A stretch of DNA of 64,000 nucleotides from DATLWN01 sp964422615 (GTDB lineage: Bacteria; Pseudomonadota; Zetaproteobacteria; Mariprofundales; Mariprofundaceae): positions 62,001-126,000 of the forward strand of contig CAYRBJ010000002.1 in assembly GCA_964422615.1 (NCBI GenBank), in the 5' to 3' direction. Below, piece by piece: positions 50,468 to 60,268 of the stretch. The notes under the pieces were generated by a model. That model saw only the letters and a program-made list of their open reading frames with translations, was not told the DNA's origin and made no database searches. Both the position numbers and the translations under genes were made by a program. Each line of letters starts with the position of its first letter. Position 1 is the first letter of the stretch.

Positions 50468-53122
50468 ATGAAATCAAGTCATCCGATCATGCCTATGGCG
50501 AAGCTCGGTCTGGCTGAGGTTCCGAATGCCCTGGAGCAGGGGGCATGGCTACTTGCGCAATCCCCGCGTCTCGCCGCCGAATGGAAACGCCGGCTTGTCG
50601 CAACCTCCGATGCCGATGTCGTTTCCACTCCGCCGGTCGAAAGCTGGCAGCATTGGTTGGTTGGGATTGCCCGTGGGCAAGCAGGACTTCCTGTACCGCT
50701 GACTACGCTGCAGGAACTGCAGCTGTGGGAGCGGATCATCAACGACGACATGCCTGCCATCGGTCACGCCATGCCAGGCTTGGCCCGTCATGCCAGTACG
50801 GCCTATGCCCTGATCCGGGAATTCCGCATCGATGTGCAGGAACTGGATGCAGCCGGCGAGGAGGCCGGGGCACTGGGACGTTGGATCGTGGCCATGGGGC
50901 GGGCTGTCGAACAGCAGGGAAGGATGCTTGTGGCCGACGTGCCGGAGCGCCTGTTGCCGCAAATCGGATCCCTGGTACCGGTGCGCCATATCCTGCTCGA
51001 CGGCTTCGAGCGTTTGACGCCGATGCAGCAGGCGCTGTTGCGCGCTCTGTCCGAGCATGGCACGAACCTTTCGTCGGTCGACGAGGTCGGAGATACCCCG
51101 ACGGAGATGACATTGACGGTCTGTACCGATGCTGAGGCCGAATACCGCCATCTTGCCGAACGCATCGCCGTCTGCATCGAAGCCGATGCACATGCCCGTA
51201 TCGCCGTGGTGACCAGCAAGCAGGCGAACGATACCGAAACGCTATGCCGCATCTTGGATGAGGCCCTGCTGCCAGGGTCGGAAGCGGCCTTTTCCTTGCA
51301 GGCCGTGAACATGCCGGGAAGGCCGCTGGCCGACCAGCCGTTGGTTTATCAGTCATTGGCTCTGTTGAGGCTAACCGGGCGCCGGGGGGCACGGCTGGCC
51401 GACCTTGCATCACTTCTTTTCTCGCCCGGCATCCGGGGCTTTGCCACCGAGCGCATGGCCCGGGCGCAGTTCGATGCACGGCTGCGCGAAGATAATCGCT
51501 ACTACATTAGTTTCGGCAGCCTATTGAATCAGCCGGAAATGCAGGCGATGCCAAAGCTGGCCGGAGTCGTGCGGCTGCTGGCCGACTGGGATTCCACGAT
51601 TCGGCCGGCAAGCGAGTGGGTGAAATCGGTACATACCCTGCTTCAGGAAACCGGTTTTCTTCAGACCACCGCAGCCGATCGCAGCAGCAGCGAGATCCGC
51701 CAGCTCAATGCCTTCCGGGAAAGTCTGGCTTCATTGGTGGCCGTGGATGCCATTCACGACAAACTGGCGTGGGGCGCGTTCCTGTCATTGTTGTCATCGG
51801 TATGTCGGCAGACGCCGTTTGCGCAGCCAGTGCATTATCCACAGGTGTCGGTCGTGCCGATGGAACAGATCGCAGGACTGAGATTCGACCGCATTTTCGC
51901 GGTCGGGTTCGATGAGGATGCGTTGCCCCTGCCGGCGCAGCCGTCGCCACTGCTGCCGTTTGCCGTGCAGCGGCGTTATGCGCTTCCTTGTGCTACGCCT
52001 GCGCTGGCGTTTGATGAATCGGTGTTTCTCTGGCAACAGCTTAGGCAGGCTGCGCCTCGATTGCATATCAGTTTTGCGCACAGTCGCGATGAGCGTGATC
52101 TGAATGTCTCCCCCCTGTTGGCCGGCATGGTTGCCGGATTTGCGAAAGTGGAGGTAAAGGCACAGACGGCGCTCATCACGGAGTATTACGACGATGCGCC
52201 GCCTGTACCGCTGGTTCCGGACGAATCGGTGGCCGGCGGCAGCGATATCATTCGCAACCAGTCGGCCTGTCCGTTCCGGGCCTTCGCCACGCACCGCTTG
52301 GCGCTTGCGCCGCTCGGCGAAACCCGGCCCGGCATCGAGCCGCGCGAAAAGGGTTCGCTGATCCATCACGCCTTGCAGTACATCTGGGAGCAGTTGAAGT
52401 CGCAGCAGGCTCTGTTGGCGCTCGATGAGGAGGCCGCCTCATCTCTGGTCGGGGCGGCGATCGATCATGCCTGGGGCAAGACGCGCATACCGGTCACGGA
52501 GACAACCCGGGATTACGAACGACAGCGCATGGCCGCGGTGTTGCACGACTGGCTCGATGTGGAGCGGGAACGTCCTTCATTTGAGGTGGTCTGCTGTGAG
52601 AAACCCTACGAGCTGCAACTTCCTGTCGAGGGCGAGGCTAGGATAGCGGTGAAGTTGAAGGCCGATCGGATCGACCGTGATGGCGAAGGCCACAGCATGG
52701 TCATCGATTACAAGACCGGTGCAAAGCAGGGCGTGAAAAAGTGGATCGGCGAGCGGATGGAGCAGCCGCAATTGCCGCTGTATGCCATCGCTGAACACCT
52801 GGGAGAGAACGATGCAGTCTGTTTTGCTCAGGTGCGCAGCGGAGAAATGGAGTTCGAGGGCCTGAGCGGCGAGCCGCTTGGCATCAAAAAGATCACCCTG
52901 TACAAGGGAAACGATCCCGAAGCCGAAACTTGGTCGGATTTGCTCGCACTGTGGCGAAAACGAATCGATGCGCTGGCCTCCGAGTTTGTCAGTGGGCGTT
53001 CCGATGTGTCGCCACGCGATGACAATGCCTGCAAGCACTGCGGTCTGGAGTCGGTGTGCCGCATTGACGAAATCGGCTTTGCACATGAGGTTGATGAAGA
53101 TGATGTGGGGGACGAGACATGA
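50468..53122 (+). CDS. addB: AddB-like exonuclease subunit with iron-sulfur cysteines
   Basis: 884 aa. The N-terminal part resembles an inactivated helicase, as in AddB and RecC. A C-terminal PD-(D/E)xK nuclease has VIDYKTGA near 755. Four cysteines, C601 in SACPFRAFA and C855, C858 and C864 in CKHCGLESVC, match the [4Fe-4S] staple described for AddB. With the next gene it forms a double-strand-break resection enzyme. The start codon at 50468 is chosen for lack of a better one; the ribosome-binding site is weak. Confidence 0.85.
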   Translation: MKSSHPIMPMAKLGLAEVPNALEQGAWLLAQSPRLAAEWKRRLVATSDADVVSTPPVESWQHWLVGIARGQAGLPVPLTTLQELQLWERIINDDMPAIGHAMPGLARHASTAYALIREFRIDVQELDAAGEEAGALGRWIVAMGRAVEQQGRMLVADVPERLLPQIGSLVPVRHILLDGFERLTPMQQALLRALSEHGTNLSSVDEVGDTPTEMTLTVCTDAEAEYRHLAERIAVCIEADAHARIAVVTSKQANDTETLCRILDEALLPGSEAAFSLQAVNMPGRPLADQPLVYQSLALLRLTGRRGARLADLASLLFSPGIRGFATERMARAQFDARLREDNRYYISFGSLLNQPEMQAMPKLAGVVRLLADWDSTIRPASEWVKSVHTLLQETGFLQTTAADRSSSEIRQLNAFRESLASLVAVDAIHDKLAWGAFLSLLSSVCRQTPFAQPVHYPQVSVVPMEQIAGLRFDRIFAVGFDEDALPLPAQPSPLLPFAVQRRYALPCATPALAFDESVFLWQQLRQAAPRLHISFAHSRDERDLNVSPLLAGMVAGFAKVEVKAQTALITEYYDDAPPVPLVPDESVAGGSDIIRNQSACPFRAFATHRLALAPLGETRPGIEPREKGSLIHHALQYIWEQLKSQQALLALDEEAASSLVGAAIDHAWGKTRIPVTETTRDYERQRMAAVLHDWLDVERERPSFEVVCCEKPYELQLPVEGEARIAVKLKADRIDRDGEGHSMVIDYKTGAKQGVKKWIGERMEQPQLPLYAIAEHLGENDAVCFAQVRSGEMEFEGLSGEPLGIKKITLYKGNDPEAETWSDLLALWRKRIDALASEFVSGRSDVSPRDDNACKHCGLESVCRIDEIGFAHEVDEDDVGDET

Positions 53123-56100
53123 GCATCGATGTTCGTCGTACCACCATCGATCCGGCCGGATCGTTCCTTGTGCAGGCTCCGGCCGGCTCCGGCAAAACGG
53201 AACTGCTGACCCGGCGTATTTTGCGCTTGCTCGCCGTGGTTGAGGAGCCCGAGGAGATTTTGGCGCTCACTTTTACGCGCAAGGCGGCGGCGGAGATGCG
53301 CAGCCGCGTCATCGAGGCGTTGACGATGGAAAAGCCCTCGGATGAATCCTCGCACAGGGTGGAGACCTGGCAGCTGGCACAGGCAGCGAACGAGCGATCC
53401 GTGGAGCGCGGCTGGCATCTGGCCGAACACCCGATGCGACTGCGCATGATGACGCTGGACAGCTTCACGCATGCACTGGCGCAGCAGTTGCCGCTGCTCT
53501 CAGGGCTTGGCGACATGCCCACGCCCTCCACGCATGTGGTGCCGCTTTATCGGGAAGCCGCCGAGGTGGCATTCGCGCAACTGGAACGCCGTAATCGTGA
53601 TCAGGCAGCGGCGGTGCTGCTGCATCAGGATCACGATTTGCCGGCCCTGATCGAACTGGTGGCCGATATGCTCGGTAAACGGGACCAGTGGTTGCACGAT
53701 ATCCGACCGCATGCCGATAATCCGGATGCGCTGCGCGATGTGCTCGAAGCGGGATTGGCCGAGATCATGGCGCGGAAGTTGAGTCACTGTGCATTCCTGA
53801 TTCCCGAGGAAATCCGCCTGGGCATGCCGGCGTTGCTGCGCTTCGCCGGCTCGAATATGAACGACGACATGCTCGGTACCCTAAGTGGCTGGCCGGATGC
53901 CGATATCGATCAGCTCGCCATATGGCAGCGCATTGCCGAGCTGCTGATGACCAAAAAAGATCCGAAATTCAGGTCGAAGGTAGACAAGAGTATCGGGTTC
54001 CCGCCCGGCAAGGAGTTTGCCGGAGAGAAGCAGGAATTCATCGAAGGCCTGACAATGCTTGCCGGTATTGATGGCCTGGCTGTTTTGCTGAACGAGGTTC
54101 GATCTTTTCCGCCTGAGCCGCATTTTGACGATATGCAATGGCAGGTGCTGGAGGCGCAATTGGTGTTGCTGCTCAGGGCGGATGCAGCGTTGCAGCGCCT
54201 GTTCGAACAGCGCGGTGAAGCGGATTTCATCGAGATCGCCCTGCGCGCGATGCGGGCGCTGGAGGACGAACAGGGCAATCCGACCGATCTGTTGATGCGG
54301 CTGGATTACCGCATTCACCATATCCTTGTCGACGAATTCCAGGATACCTCGCTGTTGCAGTTGCGCCTGCTGCGCAACCTGACCGAGGGCTGGCAGGCGG
54401 GCGACGGCACGCACCGCACGCTTTTCATGGTCGGCGACCCGATGCAATCGATCTATCGCTTCCGCAAGGCCGAGGTGGGCCTGTTCCTGTTGGCCTCCAA
54501 TAACCGGGTCGGATTGCCGCAGGTACGGTCATTGAACCTGACGCACAACTTCCGTTCGGCGCCGACGATCGTCGATTGGGTGAATCGAGCCTTTTCGCGC
54601 ATCTTTCCGGGCGAAGCGGATCCCTTGATGGGGGCGGTCGAGCATGCCGAGGCGTACGCAGCACTCACCCATGCCGGCGAGGTGCATTTGCATCTGCAGC
54701 ATCAAAAGGATGCCGCCGGTGAGGCGGCAGCCGTTGTAACGACGATATATCAGTCTCTGAAGACGGATGGATCGCGTATCGCCGTGCTTGCCCGGGCGCG
54801 CAGGCATCTGCATGCCATTATGCAGGCACTGGTCGAGGTGAAAATTGCATTCCGAGCCGTCGACATCCTGCCGCTGAACGCGCGTCCAGAAATCCGTCTG
54901 CTTCGTGCACTGATGCGGGCTTTGCTGCACCCTGCCGATCGTGAATCCTGGGCAGCCCTGCTGCGTGCGCGCTGCTGCGGCCTGACGACGGCCGATTTGC
55001 ATACCCTGTTGGCCGGGGATGACCGACGGGTGAGCGAGATTCTTGGCGATGGTGAATCGCTTGATCGGCTGCATGCCGATGCCCGTCGCCGCACCGAGCA
55101 TCTGTGGCAGGCGCTGGCACCATGCCTGAACGTCGCAGGACGCCTGCCGGTACGGAATCTGCTCGAAACGGCCTGGCATCGATTGCAGATGCCGGGTCTG
55201 ATCGATAGCGATGCGGGTCGAAACGTTTCCGCCATGCTTGATCTGGTCGACGAACTGGAGCAGGGCGGCCTGATCGATTTCGCGCTGCTCGATGAGCGGA
55301 TGGAGAAGCTGTTTGCCGCGCCCGATTCGTCGCCTGAGGCGGCACGCGTCGAACTGTTGACCATGCATGGTGCCAAGGGGCTTCAGTGGGATGTGGTGAT
55401 CCTTCCGGGTCTGGGGCACGGCAATGCGAAGAGCGATGCGCCGCTGTTGGTGATGACCGATGTCCCGCTTGAAACCGGCGTGCAATCACTGATCGCGGTG
55501 CGTCCGCCGAAACGCGGGCAGGATGCCGTTTTCAGTATGGTCCAGAATGTCGAAAAGATTCGTGAGAACAATGAGTTGGCACGCCTTCTTTATGTGGCTT
55601 GTACACGTGCCGAAACGGCGCTGCACCTGTTCGGACATGTTTCGGATAAAAGCGGCGAGGCTGCCAAGGGATCGCTCTTGCATCTGCTGCTACCCGATGG
55701 CATGGCTGAAGATTGTTTCGGTGCTGTGGTGCATTCGCTGGAAGCACAGGGGCATGTGAACGCCCACGAACGCCGGCCGTTGACGCGCATTCTCGATCTT
55801 GATGCGGCGCCTGCATGGCTGCCCGAGGCGGATGCGGGCGAAAGCGAGTATTTCTGGGCTGGGCCGGAAGCCGCCCCCATCGGCATTGCCGTGCACGCGG
55901 CCCTGCAGCACGTGGCCGAGAAGGGCATCGAGAACTGGACCGATAACGACAGTGCCGCCGAGGCAAAGCTCATGCGAGGGATGCTGGTGGGCGAAGGGTT
56001 GTCCGGCGCTATGCTGGAAAACGCCTTGCAACGCTGTGCATCGGCTCTGGCGCGCGTACTGTCCAGTACCCGGGGTGCCTGGCTGCTGTCGGTGGGGCAT

Positions 56101-56418
56101 CGTGATGGTCGTTCGGAATGGGCGCTAAGCAGCAGACGTGGAGACACGGTCACCCATCACATCATCGATCGCAGCTTCATCGACGCTGAGGGGACACGCT
56201 GGATCGTCGATTACAAGACCGGTGAGCATGCCGGTGGTGACGTGGAATCCTTTTTGGACGCAGAGGTGCAGCGCCACCGGCCGCAGTTGGAACGCTATGC
56301 CCAGCTGCTGGCGCCCATCGAGGATCGGCCACTGCGCCTTGGGCTGTATTTCCCGATGATCGATGCCTGGCGCGAGTTTGCGCCCCAGGCGGAGCCCGCC
56401 ATGCACGGCGGATTGTAG
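53119..56418 (+). CDS. addA: AddA-like UvrD-type helicase-nuclease
   Basis: 1099 aa. Walker A APAGSGKTE at 20-28, LTFTRKAAAEMRSR, DEFQDTS near 405, GDPMQSIYRFR near 440 and MHGAKGLQWDVV near 750 give a UvrD superfamily-1 helicase. A PD-(D/E)xK nuclease follows at the C-terminus (RWIVDYKTGEH). The ATG overlaps the addB stop. Together they replace RecBCD-type end processing for homologous recombination. No recombination site like Chi can be read here. Confidence 0.9.
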   Translation: MSIDVRRTTIDPAGSFLVQAPAGSGKTELLTRRILRLLAVVEEPEEILALTFTRKAAAEMRSRVIEALTMEKPSDESSHRVETWQLAQAANERSVERGWHLAEHPMRLRMMTLDSFTHALAQQLPLLSGLGDMPTPSTHVVPLYREAAEVAFAQLERRNRDQAAAVLLHQDHDLPALIELVADMLGKRDQWLHDIRPHADNPDALRDVLEAGLAEIMARKLSHCAFLIPEEIRLGMPALLRFAGSNMNDDMLGTLSGWPDADIDQLAIWQRIAELLMTKKDPKFRSKVDKSIGFPPGKEFAGEKQEFIEGLTMLAGIDGLAVLLNEVRSFPPEPHFDDMQWQVLEAQLVLLLRADAALQRLFEQRGEADFIEIALRAMRALEDEQGNPTDLLMRLDYRIHHILVDEFQDTSLLQLRLLRNLTEGWQAGDGTHRTLFMVGDPMQSIYRFRKAEVGLFLLASNNRVGLPQVRSLNLTHNFRSAPTIVDWVNRAFSRIFPGEADPLMGAVEHAEAYAALTHAGEVHLHLQHQKDAAGEAAAVVTTIYQSLKTDGSRIAVLARARRHLHAIMQALVEVKIAFRAVDILPLNARPEIRLLRALMRALLHPADRESWAALLRARCCGLTTADLHTLLAGDDRRVSEILGDGESLDRLHADARRRTEHLWQALAPCLNVAGRLPVRNLLETAWHRLQMPGLIDSDAGRNVSAMLDLVDELEQGGLIDFALLDERMEKLFAAPDSSPEAARVELLTMHGAKGLQWDVVILPGLGHGNAKSDAPLLVMTDVPLETGVQSLIAVRPPKRGQDAVFSMVQNVEKIRENNELARLLYVACTRAETALHLFGHVSDKSGEAAKGSLLHLLLPDGMAEDCFGAVVHSLEAQGHVNAHERRPLTRILDLDAAPAWLPEADAGESEYFWAGPEAAPIGIAVHAALQHVAEKGIENWTDNDSAAEAKLMRGMLVGEGLSGAMLENALQRCASALARVLSSTRGAWLLSVGHRDGRSEWALSSRRGDTVTHHIIDRSFIDAEGTRWIVDYKTGEHAGGDVESFLDAEVQRHRPQLERYAQLLAPIEDRPLRLGLYFPMIDAWREFAPQAEPAMHGGL

Positions 56419-56453
56419 TGCACTTCGTCCGCCGCCCGCGATAGCATGCGCTG

Positions 56454-57059
56454 ATGTTCACCGGAATCATTCAGGATGTCGGATGCCTGGAAAAGATCAC
56501 GGCGCGGATGGATGGCGCCGACTGGCAGGTTTCCACGCATCTGGACGTCAGTGCTTGGCGTATTGGCGATTCGGTGGCGGTCGATGGCTGTTGTCTGACG
56601 GTCACGGCGTTTCCCGAACGTGGAGTGTTTGCGGCCACATTGTCACCCGAAACGATGGACAAGACCCGCTTTTCCGCCGCCGAATCGGGCTGGCGGCTGA
56701 ACCTGGAGCCGGCGCTGCGCATGGGAGATGCGCTGGGCGGCCACTGGGTGACCGGGCATGTTGATGACGTGGCTACGATGGCGTCGGTGGAGCCTGCAGG
56801 GGAACATGTGCGCATGGATTTCAGCGTACCGACGCATCTGGCGGGCTTCGTGGTGACGAAGGGTTCGGTGACGGTCAACGGCGTCAGCCTGACGGTCAAT
56901 GCGGTGGACAAATGTCGGTTTTCTGTCAACCTCATTCCGCATACCCTGCAGCACACCAATCTTGGGGCATTGCGCCCCGGGGACAAGGTCAATCTCGAGA
57001 CCGATATCCTGGGCCGCTACGTGCAGCGGCTGATGCAGGTGAAGGAGGATCAGGCATGA
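56454..57059 (+). CDS. ribE: riboflavin synthase alpha chain
   Basis: Dismutates two 6,7-dimethyl-8-ribityllumazines to riboflavin. 201 aa with two lumazine-binding barrels: MFTGIIQDVG and VDGCCLTV in the first, HWVTGHVD and VNGVSLTVN in the second. First gene of ribE-ribBA-ribH-nusB; its stop overlaps ribBA by 4 bases. The leader before it is only 35 bases, so no FMN riboswitch fits here. Confidence 0.95.
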   Translation: MFTGIIQDVGCLEKITARMDGADWQVSTHLDVSAWRIGDSVAVDGCCLTVTAFPERGVFAATLSPETMDKTRFSAAESGWRLNLEPALRMGDALGGHWVTGHVDDVATMASVEPAGEHVRMDFSVPTHLAGFVVTKGSVTVNGVSLTVNAVDKCRFSVNLIPHTLQHTNLGALRPGDKVNLETDILGRYVQRLMQVKEDQA

Positions 57060-58282
57060 CGCTGGCCACATGCGAGGAATTGGTCGAGGAACTGAAATCC
57101 GGACGCATGATCATCCTTGCCGACGACGAATCGCGTGAAAACGAGGGCGATCTGGTGATGGCAGCCGAATGGGTGACCCCCGAGGCCATCAACTTCATGG
57201 CTCGCTTTGGCCGCGGCCTGATCTGCCTGTCCATCACCCAGGCACAGGCCGACCGCCTGAAGCTGCCGATGATGGTCAGCGACTCCAATGCCAAGTTCAA
57301 GACCAATTTCACGGTGTCGATCGAGGCGGCCCAGGGCATTACCACGGGCATCTCCGCCTATGATCGCGCCCATACCGTGCGCTCTGCCGTCAATGCGCAG
57401 GCGAAACCGGACGATATCATCATGCCCGGCCACGTGTTCCCGCTGGTCGGACGCGAGGGCGGCGTGCTGGTGCGCGCCGGCCATACCGAGGCCAGCATCG
57501 ATCTGGCACGCATGGCCGGACTGGCGCCGGCCGGAGTGATCTGCGAGATCATGAACGACGACGGCACCATGGCCCGCATGCCTGAACTCCAAGCCTTCGC
57601 AGCCGAGCACGGCCTGAAAATCGGCTGCATCGCCGACATTATCCGCCATCGCCTGCAGAACGACTCACTGGTCAAGCGCGAGGTCGAGGTGCGTCTGCCC
57701 ACCGAGTTCGGCGAGTTCCGCCTGGTGGGCTACACCAATGCGATTGATAAGGCCGAACACGTGGCCCTGGTGATGGGCAACCCCACACCGGACAAGCCGA
57801 CACTGGTACGGGTGCATTCCGAATGCCTGACCGGTGATGTGTTTGCCTCCCGACGCTGCGACTGTGGTTCGCAACTGCATGCGGCCCTGCGCCAGGTGGC
57901 CGCGGCGGGCGAGGGCGTGGTGCTGTATCTGCGTCAGGAGGGTCGCGGTATCGGCCTGTTGAACAAACTTCGTGCCTACCAGCTTCAGGATGCCGGCCAC
58001 GATACGGTCGAGGCCAACCGCCAGCTCGGTTTCCGCGCAGATCTGCGCGATTACGGCATCGGGGCGCAGATCCTGCGAGATCTTGGCCTGCGCAAGCTGA
58101 AGCTTCTGACGAATAATCCAAAGAAAATCATTGGCTTGGATGGATATGGCATGGAAGTGGTTGAACGCGTGCAGCTGCAATCACTCGCGCATGCCGACAA
58201 CATCGCCTACCTGACTACCAAGCGCGACAAGCTTGGACATATCCTGAATGTTGGCCTGGATGCCGGGAGCAAGGGTAAGTGA
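57056..58282 (+). CDS. ribBA: RibBA: DHBP synthase / GTP cyclohydrolase II
   Basis: Two activities in 408 aa. The N-terminal domain (about 1-200; DDESRENEGDLVMAAE) makes 3,4-dihydroxy-2-butanone-4-phosphate. The C-terminal domain makes the pyrimidine precursor from GTP and keeps the zinc cysteines C257, C268 and C270 (CDCG), plus RQEGRGIGL and NNPKK. The cyclohydrolase half therefore looks active, whereas some bacterial RibB-like fusions have lost these residues. ATG at 57056. Confidence 0.96.
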   Translation: MTLATCEELVEELKSGRMIILADDESRENEGDLVMAAEWVTPEAINFMARFGRGLICLSITQAQADRLKLPMMVSDSNAKFKTNFTVSIEAAQGITTGISAYDRAHTVRSAVNAQAKPDDIIMPGHVFPLVGREGGVLVRAGHTEASIDLARMAGLAPAGVICEIMNDDGTMARMPELQAFAAEHGLKIGCIADIIRHRLQNDSLVKREVEVRLPTEFGEFRLVGYTNAIDKAEHVALVMGNPTPDKPTLVRVHSECLTGDVFASRRCDCGSQLHAALRQVAAAGEGVVLYLRQEGRGIGLLNKLRAYQLQDAGHDTVEANRQLGFRADLRDYGIGAQILRDLGLRKLKLLTNNPKKIIGLDGYGMEVVERVQLQSLAHADNIAYLTTKRDKLGHILNVGLDAGSKGK

Positions 58283-58758
58283 GTCTTGAGGCGCCGCAGT
58301 TGGCAGGGAATGTCGATGCCGCCGGCCTGAGCATCGGTATTGTCGTCAGCCGTTTCAACGCTTCCATAACCGAACGGCTGCTGGATGGGGCGCTTGCAGT
58401 GCTGAAGGAACATGGTGCCGACGAGAAGTCGATCCGCGTCGTGCATGTGCCGGGAGCCTTTGAGATCGGCACCATCGCCGCGCGCATGGCCGCCAACGGG
58501 ACCTATGACGCCATCGTTTGCCTGGGTTGCGTCATCCGCGGTGACACCGCCCATTTCGAGTACGTCTGCCAGGGAACGATGGATGCCATCGGTCGCGTGG
58601 CCCAGCGTGGCGATGTCGGTGTTGGCAACGGCGTGTTGACCGTCGACAGCGTTGAGCAGGCGCGCGAACGCATTGGTGGCATCCACGGCCACAAGGGGGC
58701 CGAGGCCGCCTTGACCGCGGTCGAGGTGGCCCGCCTGCTGCAGCATCTGGAGACCTGA
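58279..58758 (+). CDS. ribH: 6,7-dimethyl-8-ribityllumazine synthase
   Basis: Joins the two RibBA-derived branches to lumazine. 159 aa with IVVSRFNASITERLLDGA, VPGAFEIG, LGCVIRGDTAHFEYVC and GVLTVDS, all typical. Translation begins at a GTG overlapping the ribBA stop (GTGA). Confidence 0.96.
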   Translation: MSLEAPQLAGNVDAAGLSIGIVVSRFNASITERLLDGALAVLKEHGADEKSIRVVHVPGAFEIGTIAARMAANGTYDAIVCLGCVIRGDTAHFEYVCQGTMDAIGRVAQRGDVGVGNGVLTVDSVEQARERIGGIHGHKGAEAALTAVEVARLLQHLET

Positions 58759-59223
58759 TTGCTGAAGCCCAACAAGGCCAAGAAGCCAAATCGTCACAAG
58801 GCGCGAGAATCGGCGCTGGAGGTGCTGTATGCCTGGCACAACGGTGGCCAGGATGATGCGATGATTCCATCGCTGCTGGCTGATCGCCTGCGGGAAAGAA
58901 AGCGTACTGATCAGGATCGGAATTTTGCGCGCGAACTGGTGCACGGCGTTATCACCGATGTGGCCCGCATCGACGAGAAGATTGCCTCCGCCGTCGGCGG
59001 ACGCAGCCTGCAAAGCATCGCCCATGTCGAACATACGGTGCTGCGCCTGGCTGTGTGGGAGATGATGCACAAGCTGGAAACGCCATACCGGGTGATCATC
59101 AACGAGGCCCTGGAATTGACCCGCGACTATGTCGGCGAAGCGCCGCGCGGCTTCATCAACGGCGCACTCGATCATCTGGCGAGGATACTGCGTCCGGAGG
59201 AGAAGACGGCCGCGCGCGGCTGA
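58759..59223 (+). CDS. nusB: transcription antitermination factor NusB
   Basis: 154 aa helical RNA-binding protein for rRNA antitermination: RESALEVLYAWHNGG, HVEHTVLRLAVWEM, PYRVIINEALELTRDY and FINGALDHLARI. It starts at TTG immediately after the ribH stop. The gene is placed after ribH in many proteobacteria, which supports the call. Its last 68 bases overlap a convergent gene. Confidence 0.95.
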   Translation: MLKPNKAKKPNRHKARESALEVLYAWHNGGQDDAMIPSLLADRLRERKRTDQDRNFARELVHGVITDVARIDEKIASAVGGRSLQSIAHVEHTVLRLAVWEMMHKLETPYRVIINEALELTRDYVGEAPRGFINGALDHLARILRPEEKTAARG

Positions 59224-60268
59224 GCTCGTCCCGGACAGTCTCGGAAAGTACGTTCAGGCGTCGGATCAACATCGGCAATACATTCATGCGGCCGCGGTCC
59301 AGATGCATGCGCAGGCGCGGCAGGTGTGCATAGCAGGCATCGTCGCTGTTGGGCCAGGCTAATACCTGTTCGATCTCGCCCTGTTTCAGCACATCGGCGA
59401 ATTCGGCGTTCAGGCGTGCCAGGCCCTCTGCGCTCATCGGGTTCAGCAACCTGAGCAGAATCATATCCCCGACATAGCGGAAACTGTGGTAATTGCTATA
59501 GAAATCATTGATGTGCTCCACCGCCGACGCCACGTTGTCGGTATGGAACAGCATCTGGAAATCGTCTGGGCTGACCAGGTGGTCGTTGACCAGTCGGCGC
59601 ATCCACGATTGCAGGAACGGACCCCAGTAATCGTCATCCGGAGCCTCCAGCAACACCACCGGGATCGGCGGGTTGCGTCCGGTCTGCAGCAGTGTCAGCG
59701 TTTCGAAGGTCTCGTCCAGAGTGCCGAAGCCGCCGGGCGTCAGCACCACCGCATCACTCTCCTTCAGAAAGAACAGCTTGCGCGTGAAGAAGTACTTGCA
59801 ATAGAAGTTGCGCGGTGATCCGTCGACAAAGGGATTCGGGAACTGCTCCATGGGAAGGTTGATGTTGATGCCGAAGGACTGATCGGTTCCGGCCCCCTCG
59901 TTGGCGGCCCGCATCAGGCCACCGCCGCCACCGGTGATGATCATGAAGCCGGCCTCGGTCAGTGCCTTGGCGCAGTCCCGCGTCTGCCTGTAGCGCGGGT
60001 CATCATTGCCAATGCGGGCCGAGCCGAAGACGGTGGCCTTGCGGAACGGCTTATAGGGCGCGAACACCTCCAGGCCGCGCCGGATTTCGTTGATCATGTT
60101 GGCGACCATTTTCATGTCGGGAGTGTCATGGTGGCCGGCCAGCAGATGCAGCGTTTCCACAAGGACGCGGCGCTTGTGAACCGGCTCATCCGCGAACGCC
60201 TGCAGCAGCATCGCGGCCGGCTGGTGCAGGTGTTCCGGCAGGTCGGCGAGGGTATCCGTGTCGGTCAT
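59156..60268 (-). CDS. LOG family protein (TIGR00730-like Rossmann fold)
   Basis: 370 aa with GGGGGLMRAANEGA and the PGGFGTLDE motif of the LOG family, which includes cytokinin-type phosphoribohydrolases and nucleotide 5'-monophosphate nucleosidases. The protein is longer than plant LOG, with extra helical N- and C-terminal parts. It ends in a disordered Ser/Pro-rich tail that is antisense to the conserved end of nusB. The ATG overlaps the ompA-like stop by 4 bases. Confidence 0.85.
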   Translation of the reverse strand: MTDTDTLADLPEHLHQPAAMLLQAFADEPVHKRRVLVETLHLLAGHHDTPDMKMVANMINEIRRGLEVFAPYKPFRKATVFGSARIGNDDPRYRQTRDCAKALTEAGFMIITGGGGGLMRAANEGAGTDQSFGININLPMEQFPNPFVDGSPRNFYCKYFFTRKLFFLKESDAVVLTPGGFGTLDETFETLTLLQTGRNPPIPVVLLEAPDDDYWGPFLQSWMRRLVNDHLVSPDDFQMLFHTDNVASAVEHINDFYSNYHSFRYVGDMILLRLLNPMSAEGLARLNAEFADVLKQGEIEQVLAWPNSDDACYAHLPRLRMHLDRGRMNVLPMLIRRLNVLSETVRDELSRARPSSPPDAVSSPDDRVRR

